From contig SJOL01006434.1 of assembly GCA_004794785.1 (NCBI GenBank), forward strand, positions 24,663 to 88,662: a stretch of 64,000 bases of DNA, written 5' to 3'. The stretch is from Opisthorchis felineus. Its lineage: Eukaryota; Platyhelminthes; Trematoda; Opisthorchiida; Opisthorchiidae. Under the pieces are notes generated by a model, which searched no databases, was not told the origin of the DNA, and saw nothing but the letters and a program-made list of their open reading frames with translations. The position numbers and the translations under genes are program-made. Position 1 is the stretch's first letter, and the number at the start of each line of letters is the position of its first letter. This document shows positions 38,901 through 45,432 of the stretch, in pieces.

Positions 38901-41900
38901 TTGGCAATTGAAAGATATTGCACACCCTGAAATGTGCCGATTTTCGATTTTATTTTAGGCTGACATTAATAGCGTTACCCACCCTCTCCACGTGCAACGT
39001 TATATTCTAGGAGTTTGGTGCATACTTAATCAAAATTAACCTAGAAATAAGCGAGCAAGCGCCCGAAGTTAGATATGTTGCGAACTTGAAACTTCTACGT
39101 TGAATGGAAGCGGAGGAAATCGAGAAAAACAGGTAACTTCGATATCGTTTCGCACAATGCACATGGATTACACTGCTCCACCTATTTATCGATGATTGAC
39201 CATTCTGTTGGTGAAAATCCTGGTTCCATACTTCAGTGGGATTTTAAGTGAATAATTGTTTTTGTCGCTTTTCGTGCATTCGGAGATAACCCACCCTATA
39301 TGATTTCCAGAAATTCACCCAAAGTCTGAAAAGATCGCGCATATCCGAAGCACCTTCCGACTCCTTGTGCTGCGCTGATCAGAGGAAGAGCTTCTTGATT
39401 TAATGGTCATCGGTAGCCCATATATTCCACCTTTTTGTCGTAGTATGATCTCAGTTTTATCTGTTCTTCATGCACCGTCCTCCGCCTCGATTTTACGAGT
39501 TATCCTTCGTGTCAGGTAGCACCAGCATTTCTCGTCTTTTTCGATGGCGTTACTCGGACCCTTCCACGCTATCTCTGATCAGTGCGTAGACTTGTTTATG
39601 GTTTAGTTCCTCCTTCAAGTGGATTGCTAACTTGCCTCAGCCAGCACGCTCGGTAAGCGGTATTTTACATCTTACAAAGCTGTGAGATAAACACCCCGAG
39701 TTAGCGTTTGGGTGTGAATAGTGTACTTAATCTCTCTTCATCATAGACGACATCGGTGTTCTCATTTGTGTGAGAATATGGCGAATCGGCTGTGTATTCC
39801 AAGTTAGTCAGTGCCTGTGTTAGCTCAGTTGGCACGTGCTCGTCCGGTAGACGAGAGTTCGTCACTCGATTCATATGCTCAACTTTTTTATTTCGTCCGG
39901 GTTTTCTAATACGTCTGTTATATCCATTCACCTACTGTCCTTTGGATATCTGGGTGATTTCAGCCACCGGATCAGTGTGGAAATTGAATAAACAGCTCAC
40001 TCTTCTGCTGTTGATTCTCAGAAGGTTCCTCTGTAGAAACCACACAGAAGAACACAACAAGAAAGGGGAAGAGTCTATCGATGCTTGTTCAGTGTGCTCA
40101 CAAAACTGGACAGACCTACGTGTTTGATAAATTCGCAGTCGATTGTCTGCCTGTCGTTCATGTTTCTCCGATTTACATATCAGGCGTATTCACTCATCCG
40201 TGACTATTGTTTTCTTCACTCAGGACCATTACATCAAGGTTTTCAGTGTGGGCCCAAATGCATCCGCCCTCTTGACACCTACTTTTGACTTAGAGCCTCC
40301 TCACTATGACGGTATTGAGTCTTTGGCCCTGGATCGGAATACTCTGTTCTCTGGATCACGTGACGGCGTCATTAAGAAATGGAATCTTGGTCGTTCTGGA
40401 CGTCAAGAAGTCATGTTGGCGCAAGCACACAAAGACTGGATTGAGGTTGGTGCTGTTTTTTGTGAACCATACGTTGGTATTCTGTACTCAACAAACCTGT
40501 TCTCTTATTGATCGTTTCCTGAATGGTACATTATGCTTATCATCCGAGAACCACCCTACTTTCTGTGAGCTCCGATACAAAACAAGGATTAACAACATTC
40601 CTTCTCGAAAGTGACTGTCACCCATCAGTAGAGACTCCTGTCTTCCGATTGGCGAAAAATGGTGCAAAAAGGGTTTTTTCGGAGAGCTCGAGGAAGACAG
40701 AAATTACGATGTAGACCCAGGCTTCGTGTGAGCTTAGGAAACACTGATTTCGATTTTAGATCGTGAGCAAAACTTGGTGCTGTGGAGCAGTATCTGTCGA
40801 AAGGCCGTTAATGCAGGTTTGACGCATTTCAAGACTTAGCGTGTCTGACCACTCGAACAGAGACGATTCTTTTGTAACTGACTCGCCATGAAGGTACCAT
40901 CACCAACACCAAACTGATGAAGCTCCTCCGCGTAAGGAAAGTCGGACTTGCGCAACACCAGTGCTGTATCTATCGTGAGGCAACAGCCGGTAAGTCGTGA
41001 CAAGTCAACTGGAACGTAAAGGAATTGACAGGTGGTACCAGTACTTCATTGTTTAGTGTGGTGCTAGTGCACATTGTGATGTCACAATGCTTAGGCCGAC
41101 CCATGGATGTCAGCGATTTTCTGCGAGTCTGCTCTCCAATCTTCGTGTTCATGTGGTACTCACATGATTACGCGCAGTGGCACCGACCCCGCGCGAATCG
41201 CTTGTGGTATTATAACTGTGCGGACATCCAATAGTCCAACCACCACTGATAGACAAATCCGTATAGGATGCCGGCGAACCATTATTGGCGTATAAGTTGA
41301 TGGCGAAAAATCCTTTCAAACATGTTGATGCTATGAAAGATATAATTTTAGAGAGGAATGCGCCCCAGATGACAGCGGTTTTAGCCGGTCCCATGGGCGT
41401 CCATGCGTCATCACTGTACTTCATCCTTTGGTCTACCGAGGTCTCAAAATATCGTTTCATCATTGAAAACGTAAAAGATACTTTACTTATGTGTGGGTCC
41501 GATCGCATTAGTCATGTATCACTTTAAGGCCTATGAACTCGAAGTACTCTTTTGCCGGAAATTGAGTGACGCTTCCGGCTGCGTGCCACAAACAGACAGC
41601 TCACAGGATTATTTGTCTGCCTTTTTTTTGTAGGGCTTGGCCATAACAACTGATGGGATGAATTTGGTGAGTGGCTGTCGTGCTGGGACACTGAAGTTGT
41701 GGAATGTTGAAGACTGCACTTGCTTAGGTGAAGTACCCAACGCTCATGACGGAGCTATCAATGCAATCCGGACTCATGGTGATCGTATATTCACTGCTGG
41801 AAGGTACGTTATTTCCCCAGCCTTAACTTTGCTTTCTTGGTTTGGGCACTGTTTGGATAACGTAAACGACAATCTCTGGGATCTCACAGTCGGTCCACGT

Positions 41901-42625
41901 TTATGGTCGGGACGGACATTTCGGTCGTTAGTGGATTTTTAGCCAGACATTACGATGACTTCGGATGTTACTACGTTCATGGTTATTTTTCAAGTCCTCT
42001 TTCAAGCTTGTTGCGCCTTTTGTGACTATGGCTTGCGTAACTCATTGCTCATTACATTACCTTCAGCGAAAAGCGATGTCAGCTGCGCATCTGGCGCATT
42101 AATGATCCTTGGCTTCATGTAGGTTTCCTATTCTGAAATTGTTTCCGTTGAAGGTTTGCCCTCAACATGCTTTGTTCCTCGCACTAGCATGCTCACTGAC
42201 TGTTTATATGAAATCTCACGGTTCCGTACTTTCGTTCTGTTCCCTGGTTGTCCAGTTCAGATTGTGTTTTACAAGATCGTATGCATTTCTAGGTTCTACT
42301 AACAACTAATGGTGGATTTGCGTTGCTTATCTGTTTGCTTATCTGTGGATACAGGGGAGACTCCAGAAAAAATGAACTTTGAACCACTTTAGTTCCCCGC
42401 CATTGAATGACCACCAGCGAGACACTAGTCCCAACACAGCATGGTAGCCGAGCTCCCTATCAAATACCGGGTGTCAGCCACAACTCCGATGTCATGTGGA
42501 TTTTTACCTTTTTGTTCCATCGCAACTGGGATATGATACGCTCATTTCCACTACTTTTTCTTTAAACTCATTTTAGTGACAAGGATGTTCGGTTTTGGTG
42601 CTTATTGGATCGTGTAGACAACTGA
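5932..42625 (+). CDS. KIF21: KIF21-type kinesin-4 motor with C-terminal WD40 domain (gene span, 24 exons, 5' partial)
   Basis: Predicted plus-end microtubule motor that, in known KIF21 proteins, walks to growing microtubule tips and suppresses their growth. Joined exons: 5932-5973, 7724-7816, 8830-8961, 12238-12435, 18388-18699, 18916-19050, 19385-19587, 20856-21301, 21544-21698, 24279-24435, 24668-24981, 26466-26765, 26905-27351, 27462-28119, 29033-29063, 29212-29248, 30060-30439, 31477-31599, 35333-35751, 36956-37136, 37345-37645, 40224-40445, 41634-41803, 42577-42625. All introns are GT-AG and all phases agree, giving 1,834 residues. Visible in order: motor core with switch I (NxxSSRSH) and switch II (DLAGSE), coiled coil, basic and acidic linkers, long coiled coil, low-complexity linker, seven WD blades (about residues 1499-1834). 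A motor plus WD40 separates KIF21 from KIF4, KIF7 and KIF27. The start codon and P-loop lie outside the window. Vertebrate KIF21A and KIF21B cannot be told apart here, so only the family name is given. Confidence 0.95.
5974..7723 (+). other. KIF21 intron 1
   Basis: 1,750 bases between exons a and b. Holds SINE copy A1 at its 3' half; the rest shows no recognised feature. ORFs at 6128-6450 on both strands are short and unsupported. Confidence 0.7.
7035..7215 (+). repeat. tRNA-derived SINE, family A, copy 1 (intron 1)
   Basis: A perfect pol III A box, TGGCTCAGAGG, at 7046-7056 and a B box with one mismatch, GGGTCGAATCC, at 7090-7100, followed by a tRNA-unrelated body shared with the copies at 9.1, 15.2 and 45.3 kb (CTCCTGTCTAGGTTTGGACA region). 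The 5' part lacks a good acceptor stem, so it is not a tRNA gene. A second B-box-like sequence in reverse orientation (GGATCCGAACCCCGG, 7249-7263) suggests another fragment beside it. Confidence 0.7.
7724..7816 (+). CDS. KIF21: KIF21 exon b: motor domain, '[11 protein letters not shown]' strand
   Basis: Thirty-one codons, phase 0/0, acceptor TTACAG and donor GTAAGT. The motif IRxHED.GGIYT.GV.TR of KIF21 and KIF4 motors appears here as [19 protein letters not shown]. The exon ends SSLND, directly before helix alpha-3. Confidence 0.93.
8509..8598 (+). CDS. Candidate in-frame cassette exon of KIF21 (30 codons)
   Basis: An open 90-nt block inside intron 2 with a TTCTTTAG acceptor, a GTAAGC donor and phase 0 at both ends, so including it keeps the frame. 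It starts with LMQ, as KIF21 helix alpha-3 does (MMQ), then continues with residues unlike any kinesin motif I know ([16 protein letters not shown]). Direct joining of the flanking exons gives the normal motor length and alignment, so this would be an optional or decayed exon. It is not counted in the 1,834-residue product. Confidence 0.35.
8830..8961 (+). CDS. KIF21: KIF21 exon c: motor switch I
   Basis: Forty-four codons, phase 0/0, acceptor TTCTAG and donor GTAGGT. It carries helix alpha-3 and the switch I signature [19 protein letters not shown], which contacts the nucleotide gamma-phosphate in kinesins. All conserved switch I residues are present. Confidence 0.96.
8962..12237 (+). other. 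KIF21 intron 4
   Basis: 3.3 kb. Holds SINE copy A2 and a GC-rich block at about 10430-10690 with a TATATAAAG (10472-10480) and two GGCCAATCGG repeats (10583, 10621), which may be a decayed LTR or DNA element. A (TAG)n run stands near 11290. A purine-rich block with open minus-strand frames lies at 11349-11901. Confidence 0.5.
9045..9205 (+). repeat. SINE family A, copy 2, decayed (intron 4)
   Basis: Shares the body of copy 1 in the same order: GTTGACCTGAAGGT, then CCTTGTCTAGGCATGGACAG and AATGATGCACCGAA. The A and B boxes are eroded. It lies shortly after KIF21 exon c. Confidence 0.55.
12238..12435 (+). CDS. KIF21: KIF21 exon d: motor switch II
   Basis: Sixty-six codons, phase 0/0, acceptor TACACAG and donor GTGAGT. 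It begins with a variable acidic insert ([16 protein letters not shown]), which KIF21 motors also have at this point. Then come [19 protein letters not shown] and [25 protein letters not shown] is switch II. The exon breaks GL|LALGN cleanly with the next one. Confidence 0.97.
15215..15375 (-). repeat. SINE family A, copy 3 (intron 5)
   Basis: Reverse orientation. Shares with the 45.3-kb copy the CCTAGCTGC, GAGATACTGCCAGA and GCAGAGGTTGAGTTCGAACC blocks. The B box lies around 15355-15365 on the minus strand (GGTTCGAACTC); the A box is lost. Confidence 0.62.
15586..16041 (+). other. Unrecognised 151-codon ORF in intron 5
   Basis: Open from ATG at 15586. The composition is odd, the opposite strand is also open in two frames (15867-16185), and there is no recognisable domain. 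The base skew (purine-rich + strand) removes stop codons on its own. Probably not a gene; recorded because it is the longest unexplained frame inside the introns. Confidence 0.15.
18388..18699 (+). CDS. KIF21: KIF21 exon e: end of motor, microtubule-binding face and neck
   Basis: One hundred and four codons, phase 0/0. [32 protein letters not shown] and [15 protein letters not shown] form the conserved alpha-4/alpha-5 microtubule-binding surface and alpha-6. After [11 protein letters not shown] the sequence becomes heptad-like ([15 protein letters not shown]), the start of the neck coiled coil. The acceptor (TTTGAAG) has a weaker terminal context than most here, but upstream T-richness and homology fix it. 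Confidence 0.97.
18916..19050 (+). CDS. KIF21: KIF21 exon f: first coiled coil
   Basis: Forty-five codons, phase 0/0, acceptor CTTCAG and donor GTTGGT. The charged helical sequence [20 protein letters not shown] corresponds by position to the KIF21 segment with '[20 protein letters not shown]'. The leucine and basic spacing fits a coiled coil. Confidence 0.85.
19385..19587 (+). CDS. KIF21: KIF21 exon g: coiled coil
   Basis: Sixty-seven codons plus two bases, phase 0 in and 2 out. The acceptor is CTCTTTAAG and the donor GTGAGC. It encodes [16 protein letters not shown] and a second helical stretch ending [19 protein letters not shown]. Homologues have a similar segment ending in an asparagine- or leucine-rich coil before the acidic linker. 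Splicing AG|G restores the Arg codon. Confidence 0.85.
19588..20855 (+). other. KIF21 intron 8
   Basis: 1.27 kb, with a tRNA-like fragment at its start (see 19840-19935). The remainder shows nothing recognised. Confidence 0.6.
19840..19935 (-). repeat. Possible decayed tRNA-like SINE (intron 8)
   Basis: The minus strand reads TCAGGTAGCGCCATGGACGC and later CTGGGTATAAATCCCGGTCC, resembling a tRNA with A-box and B-box positions but with a damaged B box. No second copy was identified in the window, so this is weak. Confidence 0.3.
20856..21301 (+). CDS. KIF21: KIF21 exon h: linker with His/Arg/Lys-rich basic patch
   Basis: A 446-nt exon, phase 2 in and 1 out, donor GTATGT. After [12 protein letters not shown] comes a low-complexity linker, then a basic patch ([17 protein letters not shown]) and a short Gln run. 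Vertebrate KIF21 has a Lys/Arg cluster (KRKEKRKKKS type) in the same place, before its acidic stretch. Poorly conserved, but phase and order support it. Confidence 0.85.
21544..21698 (+). CDS. KIF21: KIF21 exon i: acidic linker
   Basis: A 155-nt exon, phase 1 in and 0 out, acceptor TTTCAG and donor GTAGTA. It is rich in Asp and Glu ([18 protein letters not shown]), matching the acidic linker of KIF21. No catalytic motif is expected. Confidence 0.78.
22885..23440 (-). mobile_element. LINE internal fragment, copy 3 (in KIF21 intron 10)
   Basis: Minus strand: [17 protein letters not shown] at about 23210-23270, ECVQHQ and [15 protein letters not shown] at about 23040-23145, and [16 protein letters not shown] at about 22900-22950. 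Same family as the copies at 1-4000, broken by stops and lacking its 3' end. Confidence 0.72.
23803..24115 (-). mobile_element. LINE 3' end fragment, copy 4 (in KIF21 intron 10)
   Basis: Begins with CATCATCA and is parallel to 1-290 and 2425-2750. Minus-strand residues such as [18 protein letters not shown] match the C-terminus of the LINE ORF. Its other end, near 24115, looks like the 5' truncation usual for LINE insertions. It sits about 165 bp upstream of KIF21 exon j. Confidence 0.75.
24279..24435 (+). CDS. KIF21: KIF21 exon j: Ser/Asp-rich acidic linker
   Basis: A 157-nt exon, phase 0 in and 1 out, acceptor TTTCATAG and donor GTATGT. It encodes [20 protein letters not shown] and ends in an acidic serine run ([16 protein letters not shown]). 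The next exon begins [10 protein letters not shown], so together they reproduce the 'ESSDESDSESDE' region of vertebrate KIF21. Confidence 0.83.
24668..24981 (+). CDS. KIF21: KIF21 exon k: start of second coiled coil
   Basis: A 314-nt exon, phase 1 in and 0 out. After [10 protein letters not shown] it encodes ISxEI..KQ+LI.EL-type heptads seen as [18 protein letters not shown], then [20 protein letters not shown] and [16 protein letters not shown]. These correspond closely to the KIF21 coil (KQKLIDELE, YEEKLMMLQ, ERDQVLQNL). Confidence 0.95.
24982..26465 (+). other. KIF21 intron 12 with AT-rich microsatellite
   Basis: 1.5 kb. A stretch made almost only of A and T (TATTA-type units) stands at about 25790-25880. 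Nothing else recognised. Confidence 0.7.
25790..25880. repeat. AT-rich simple repeat (TATTA/ATTAT units)
   Basis: About 90 bases of near-pure A/T with recurring TTATATTATA and ATTAG units, clearly unlike its balanced surroundings. Confidence 0.85.
26466..26765 (+). CDS. KIF21: KIF21 exon l: second coiled coil, continued
   Basis: One hundred codons, phase 0/0, acceptor CACCAG and donor GTAAGA. Continuous charged heptads: [40 protein letters not shown], and [20 protein letters not shown]. The last matches the KIF21 segment DHQLRLLEAQ. Confidence 0.95.
26905..27351 (+). CDS. KIF21: KIF21 exon m: regulatory coiled coil, first part
   Basis: One hundred and forty-nine codons, phase 0/0. It opens [15 protein letters not shown], corresponding to the 'EVTALRRQ' end of the previous coil, passes through a Ser/Arg-rich hinge, and reaches [20 protein letters not shown] and [13 protein letters not shown]. 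The latter aligns with the regulatory coiled coil that folds back on the motor to hold KIF21A inactive. The Arg at 27232-27234 aligns with Arg954 of human KIF21A. Confidence 0.95.
27462..28119 (+). CDS. KIF21: KIF21 exon n: regulatory coiled coil end and variable linker
   Basis: The largest exon, 658 nt, phase 0 in and 1 out. [20 protein letters not shown] matches the KIF21 segment 'ANIDYINDSISDCQANI'. [20 protein letters not shown] matches '[20 protein letters not shown]'. A further coil ([20 protein letters not shown]) follows. Then comes a fluke-specific linker with a Cys/His cluster (TCPHHG, TCDCCS) and an acidic serine patch ([10 protein letters not shown]). The donor is GTGAGT at 28120. 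Reading through it meets a TGA at 28125. Confidence 0.95.
28120..29032 (+). other. KIF21 intron 15
   Basis: 913 bases between exon n and the first microexon. If retained, translation stops at 28125-28127, five bases into the intron. No exon, repeat or other signal recognised. Confidence 0.65.
29033..29063 (+). CDS. KIF21: KIF21 exon o: 31-nt microexon in linker
   Basis: Acceptor TTTCAG, donor GTATGT, phase 1 in and 2 out. It encodes [10 protein letters not shown] plus part of an Arg codon. There is no homology to lean on, but the phases bridge exons n and p exactly and both splice sites are strong. Confidence 0.7.
29212..29248 (+). CDS. KIF21: KIF21 exon p: 37-nt microexon in linker
   Basis: A long pyrimidine tract and TTTTCAG acceptor, GTAATC donor, phase 2 in and 0 out. 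It encodes [13 protein letters not shown]. Like the preceding microexon it is supported by splice signals and phase rather than similarity. Confidence 0.68.
29249..30059 (+). other. KIF21 intron 17
   Basis: 811 bases. Contains a short tandem of ACATGCTT units (about 29538-29568) and a GGTTGATTGATTGGTTGG run near 29880. No other feature. Confidence 0.65.
30060..30439 (+). CDS. KIF21: KIF21 exon q: Ser/Pro-rich linker before WD40
   Basis: A 380-nt exon, phase 0 in and 2 out, acceptor AATCAG and donor GTAAGT. It encodes a disordered-looking sequence rich in Ser, Pro, Val and Ala ([36 protein letters not shown]). The vertebrate protein has an equally variable Ser/Pro linker here. No motif was recognised. 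Confidence 0.82.
30440..31476 (+). other. KIF21 intron 18
   Basis: 1,037 bases without any recognised coding or repeat signal. Confidence 0.6.
31477..31599 (+). CDS. KIF21: KIF21 exon r: 'DVFNRLT' motif
   Basis: A 123-nt exon, phase 2 in and 2 out, acceptor TTTGTAG and donor GTAAGT. It contains [20 protein letters not shown], clearly the conserved 'NVFNRLTVSQ' motif upstream of the KIF21 WD40 domain, which confirms the exon order. Confidence 0.9.
31600..35332 (+). other. KIF21 intron 19
   Basis: 3.7 kb. A GC- and CpG-rich segment at about 32220-32480 with repeated GGACACGCAC-type units stands out and is open on the minus strand (97 codons), but has no recognised product. The rest is featureless to me. 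Confidence 0.55.
35333..35751 (+). CDS. KIF21: KIF21 exon s: end of linker and first WD40 strands
   Basis: A 419-nt exon, phase 2 in and 1 out, acceptor TTTTTTCCCCCAG. A Ser/Thr/Pro/Ala linker is followed by [19 protein letters not shown] and [14 protein letters not shown], matching '[20 protein letters not shown]...LLFTGSK'. The WD40 domain begins here. Confidence 0.95.
35752..36955 (+). other. KIF21 intron 20
   Basis: 1.2 kb inside WD40 blade 1, phase 1. Nothing recognised. Confidence 0.65.
36956..37136 (+). CDS. KIF21: KIF21 exon t: WD40 blades 1-2
   Basis: A 181-nt exon, phase 1 in and 2 out. Joining G|AT gives [20 protein letters not shown], then [20 protein letters not shown] and [15 protein letters not shown]. 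Both WD dipeptides are present. Close to the KIF21 sequence throughout (GHPNNVVSVKY..., SYIKVWDIRD). Confidence 0.96.
37345..37645 (+). CDS. KIF21: KIF21 exon u: WD40 blade 3
   Basis: A 301-nt exon, phase 2 in and 0 out. It encodes [45 protein letters not shown] and ends [11 protein letters not shown]21 homologues have 'IPSGENQINQIALNP', 'AVRMWDLKRFQSTGKLTGH' and 'LIITGSKD', so alignment is direct. Confidence 0.96.
37646..40223 (+). other. KIF21 intron 22
   Basis: 2.6 kb. A segment at 38224-38478 is GC-richer, has a TATAAAA (38324-38330) and two overlapping minus-strand open frames, which may be part of an old LTR. Otherwise nothing recognised. Confidence 0.5.
40224..40445 (+). CDS. KIF21: KIF21 exon v: WD40 blades 4-5
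   Basis: Seventy-four codons, phase 0/0. [43 protein letters not shown] and QAHKDWIE. The EPPHYDGIE motif is a KIF21 hallmark. Confidence 0.97.
40446..41633 (+). other. KIF21 intron 23
   Basis: 1.2 kb with no recognised feature, ending in a strong poly-T tract before exon w. Confidence 0.65.
41634..41803 (+). CDS. KIF21: KIF21 exon w: WD40 blade 6 and start of blade 7
   Basis: A 170-nt exon, phase 0 in and 2 out, behind a poly-T tract and [25 protein letters not shown], then [17 protein letters not shown]. Donor GTACGT. It matches 'LLSGCRGGILKVWNMD' and 'PINAICVNSTHIFTAADD'. Confidence 0.96.
42067..42136 (+). CDS. KIF21: Candidate alternative last KIF21 exon (x1)
   Basis: A CTTCAG acceptor followed in the correct phase by [18 protein letters not shown], then either a GTAGGT donor at 42119 or read-through VGFLF and TGA at 42134. 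LRIWR looks like the closing strand of a WD40 blade. If its donor were used and joined to the exon at 42577, a TGA would be created at the junction. Either way it gives a short alternative C-terminus. It needs two extra residues relative to homologues, so exon x2 is preferred as the main form. Confidence 0.45.
42577..42625 (+). CDS. KIF21: KIF21 terminal exon (x2): last WD40 strand and stop
   Basis: Behind TCATTTTAG, joining AG|T gives [16 protein letters not shown] and TGA. DKDVRFW aligns without gaps to the closing strand DDRTVRIW of KIF21 blade 7. The C-terminal tail after the blade is much shorter than in vertebrates. Confidence 0.85.
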
Positions 42626-43003
42626 TTATCTTGAATACTGCCCAGACTCTCCAGAAAGATTACAGCTGAACGACCTATCAGCAAGAAACCTCTTCGTGTT
42701 GTTTGTCGTTTTCCATAATCCAGACAACACGCCACGTACGATAATCAGGGCATCCTTGTCCACCGTCGAATTGCATTTGTTTTCAAACAGTCATCAGTCT
42801 GTCCATTCTGTGATATCCAGTCTATTCGAGTATCTAACATGAACTCTGCCTGTCATATTATGACGCCGACCGTCAAATCACTTCGCCGGAGTCGTTCGCG
42901 CATCAAACCGCGTCATCCCTCTATTCCCATTAGATGTGACACCGCTAATACTGCTATCGTCCCTACTTTCCTTGTTCTCATCTTCCCTTTTAAACGTAAT
43001 AAA
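42626..43003 (+). promoter_or_regulatory. KIF21 3' UTR with AATAAA polyadenylation signal
   Basis: The first canonical AATAAA after the stop that I see is at 42998-43003, giving a 3' UTR of roughly 400 nt if cleavage follows 10-30 nt on. No other coding signal was seen in between. Position inferred from the hexamer only. Confidence 0.5.
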
Positions 43004-44904
43004 TTCATCGTACCATTTTATGAGCATTACTATTTTGTATTCGCTATAGTGACCCGGCGGGTCTACTCAGGAACGGTTCGGAACCATTGCCTCCGCGAGA
43101 GTGGCAGGAGCGCTGCTGCACTATCTGAATTCACTTCTATCAGTTGCGAAGACTAAACCTAACAATTTTTTGGTTAATCCGCAGTCCGCTGTAACCAGAG
43201 GCCCAACAGTCTTCTGTGGTGCTGTTACCTGGACATTCTCGAAATCCGTTCTCTGTTTGACATGTTCTGGCTGAAAAGTGTAGGGAGACTACATGCGTCC
43301 GGTAATGTTACGTTTCTGTGGTGACCTCTAGACGCCCCGTAGGACGTTCTAATATTACTCGACTTTCAAGCATATGCTGCACTTTTGGACCGTTCGAGTA
43401 CAGTCTTTCCTCCAATATCATTTTCCAAGATTCCCTTAAAAACAGTGTTAACCACCCTCGTCTCTGTTTGACTTTTGTTATGTTCGCGACCAATTGCCCG
43501 AAGACGTCACTCTTTTCATTCTTTCTTCTCTAACAGACATATCGAGAGAGACAAAGGTATGAGTAGGCTTGCTCATTCTACCGTCGGAATACATTAGTTC
43601 TCCTCAAGGAAACATGCACAGTGCACATCATCGCTGGCTGCAACGTTAACTGCACACGTGTAGGTGTGTTTCTTTGCTATCGTTCTCATGGCAACCTCGT
43701 TTATTTGCGCAGCTGGTTTCGGAATAAGAGAAGAATTCAAATCTTTCCGTTCAGTTGGTAGAAGAGCAACTAAGTCCCACAATAATCCGGATGGTTCACG
43801 CCAACATAGTTGCCTTCCCACGTCAATTACAGAACATTGGAAAGACAACATGGGAGTTTCGGCCAGGGACCAGTGAATTTTCACTCATGTGTTTTCAACT
43901 GAGATAAACAAGCACAGAATTCGTGCATGGTTTATTGGCATGCAAAGCAGGTCGATTTCAGACAATAATTGATCAATAATTCACCTTCTAGGATTCCATA
44001 CACTCACAAATTGATATAATGTGCATACATGTGCGTCATCTGCAATATTGTAAGATGCGATTGAGACCGGTTATTCAGCGCTAGATTTCTGCTGTTCAGC
44101 TTATAGTGATGCTCGCCGTGTGGGGATATATTTACGAAAAGGAAATCGGCCGATCGTCTTTACTCTGTCGCCTATTGGTCAATCAGGCATGGATGGGTGA
44201 ATAACGTTCTTTGATGTAGTATGTTTTTTGGGCCTTTCGGATATACCGTAGAAAATTGTTCCATATGGTGATTTCAGCGTCCAAGCGAGAAACTAAGATA
44301 TTCTATTATAGTAATTCGTATCGATAAGACGACAATGATAGTCACACAGCAGGATGTGTCCAATTCAGTAATACTGGTCAATCATATGTAAGCCCTGAGT
44401 ATAAGAACGACTCATTTAGTCTTACCAGTTAAAGGATACGAAGAATGAAACATGGCCTAAAGATCAACCAATGTTTACGTCCACTAATTTCATAGTCTCA
44501 ATGATGGGTTCAGTCAGTTCAGTTTAACAACAACGAACCCAATGATGAATTTGGGTTGAGCGGTTAAGTTATCCTATCGTATATACGTCACTTCCGGTCA
44601 GGGCTCAAGGTCTCCTCAGTACCAGAACTGTGTCGGAAAGTCATCCACAACAGAACGACACTGAGGCACGGACAGTCTGGGCTTTTACCCCAATAGGGAT
44701 TTGCATGGAGCAAGACAAACGGCTTTTTTATTCCTCAAGTGTTACTCGCAAATGTAGTCGTGCAGAATTTCATTAAGATCATATCACATATTACTTATTC
44801 CGTTGGCTGCTGGCGATTGCGCTTAAAACTTTTGGTCTGCTCGACCACTGAAAATATTCGTTACTGAACCAGTTGGTAACTGTGGAAATACACCTATTTG
44901 TACA
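43004..44904. other. 3' flank of KIF21, no gene recognised
   Basis: A 96-codon minus-strand frame at 43594-43884 has no recognisable domain, and its complement is open too. No promoter, RNA gene or repeat identified. Confidence 0.5.
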
Positions 44905-45145
44905 CTGGTGTTAAAGGGAGACTCAACTGAATATCATAAACCGGAGATTCAACGGAGTCACCCGTTAACACCAATAGAATTTTTAGACAAGTGTAATTCA
45001 CCAGTTGCATACAATTTTGTGTTTACTTAGAACATACGGTTGACGGAAACTCGGAGACACTGCCTAACTGGTGGGCCCCACGAAGGGCGAAATCGCTCAT
45101 GGCCTGTCGGAGAATTTTCAGCAAGGTATTGTGTCAACTTGGTGA
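44905..45145. repeat. Interspersed repeat family C, copy 1
   Basis: Shares with 59130-59390, in the same order and orientation, GGAGACT.AAC, GC.T.CAATTTTG, TAGAACA, GTTGACGG, AATGGCGAAA-like and CTGTCGG.GA blocks. Unknown class; no coding remains seen. Confidence 0.45.
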
Positions 45146-45269
45146 CTGTCTTGTCAATAGCACCCTATGCTTCTTTAAACGTAGATTACTTCAGCCAGGT
45201 ATGCCGAATAATTTCCGGTGGTGGTCAGGTGAAATGGCTGTAATATGTTTATATGGAAAAAATCGTTCA

Positions 45270-45432
45270 GCTGTAGCACCCTTTCGATACCTAGCTGCTA
45301 TGCCACACGAAGGCTGGGATACTGCCAGGTTGCCCAAGCCTAGACGGGAAGTCGATGTGCAGAGGTCGGGTTCGAACCACAGACCTTCCGGTCAGTAAAT
45401 TCGTGCTCTAACCACTGAGCCATCTCGCCCCT
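45270..45432 (-). repeat. SINE family A, copy 4, best preserved
   Basis: On the minus strand the A box TGGCTCAGTGG (45412-45422) and the B box GGTTCGAACCC (45368-45378) are both perfect. The body continues through GGTTGCCCAAGCC-like and TAGCTGCTATGCC segments shared with copy 3. It starts GGGGCGAGATGGCTCAG, tRNA-like but not a full cloverleaf. Confidence 0.75.
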
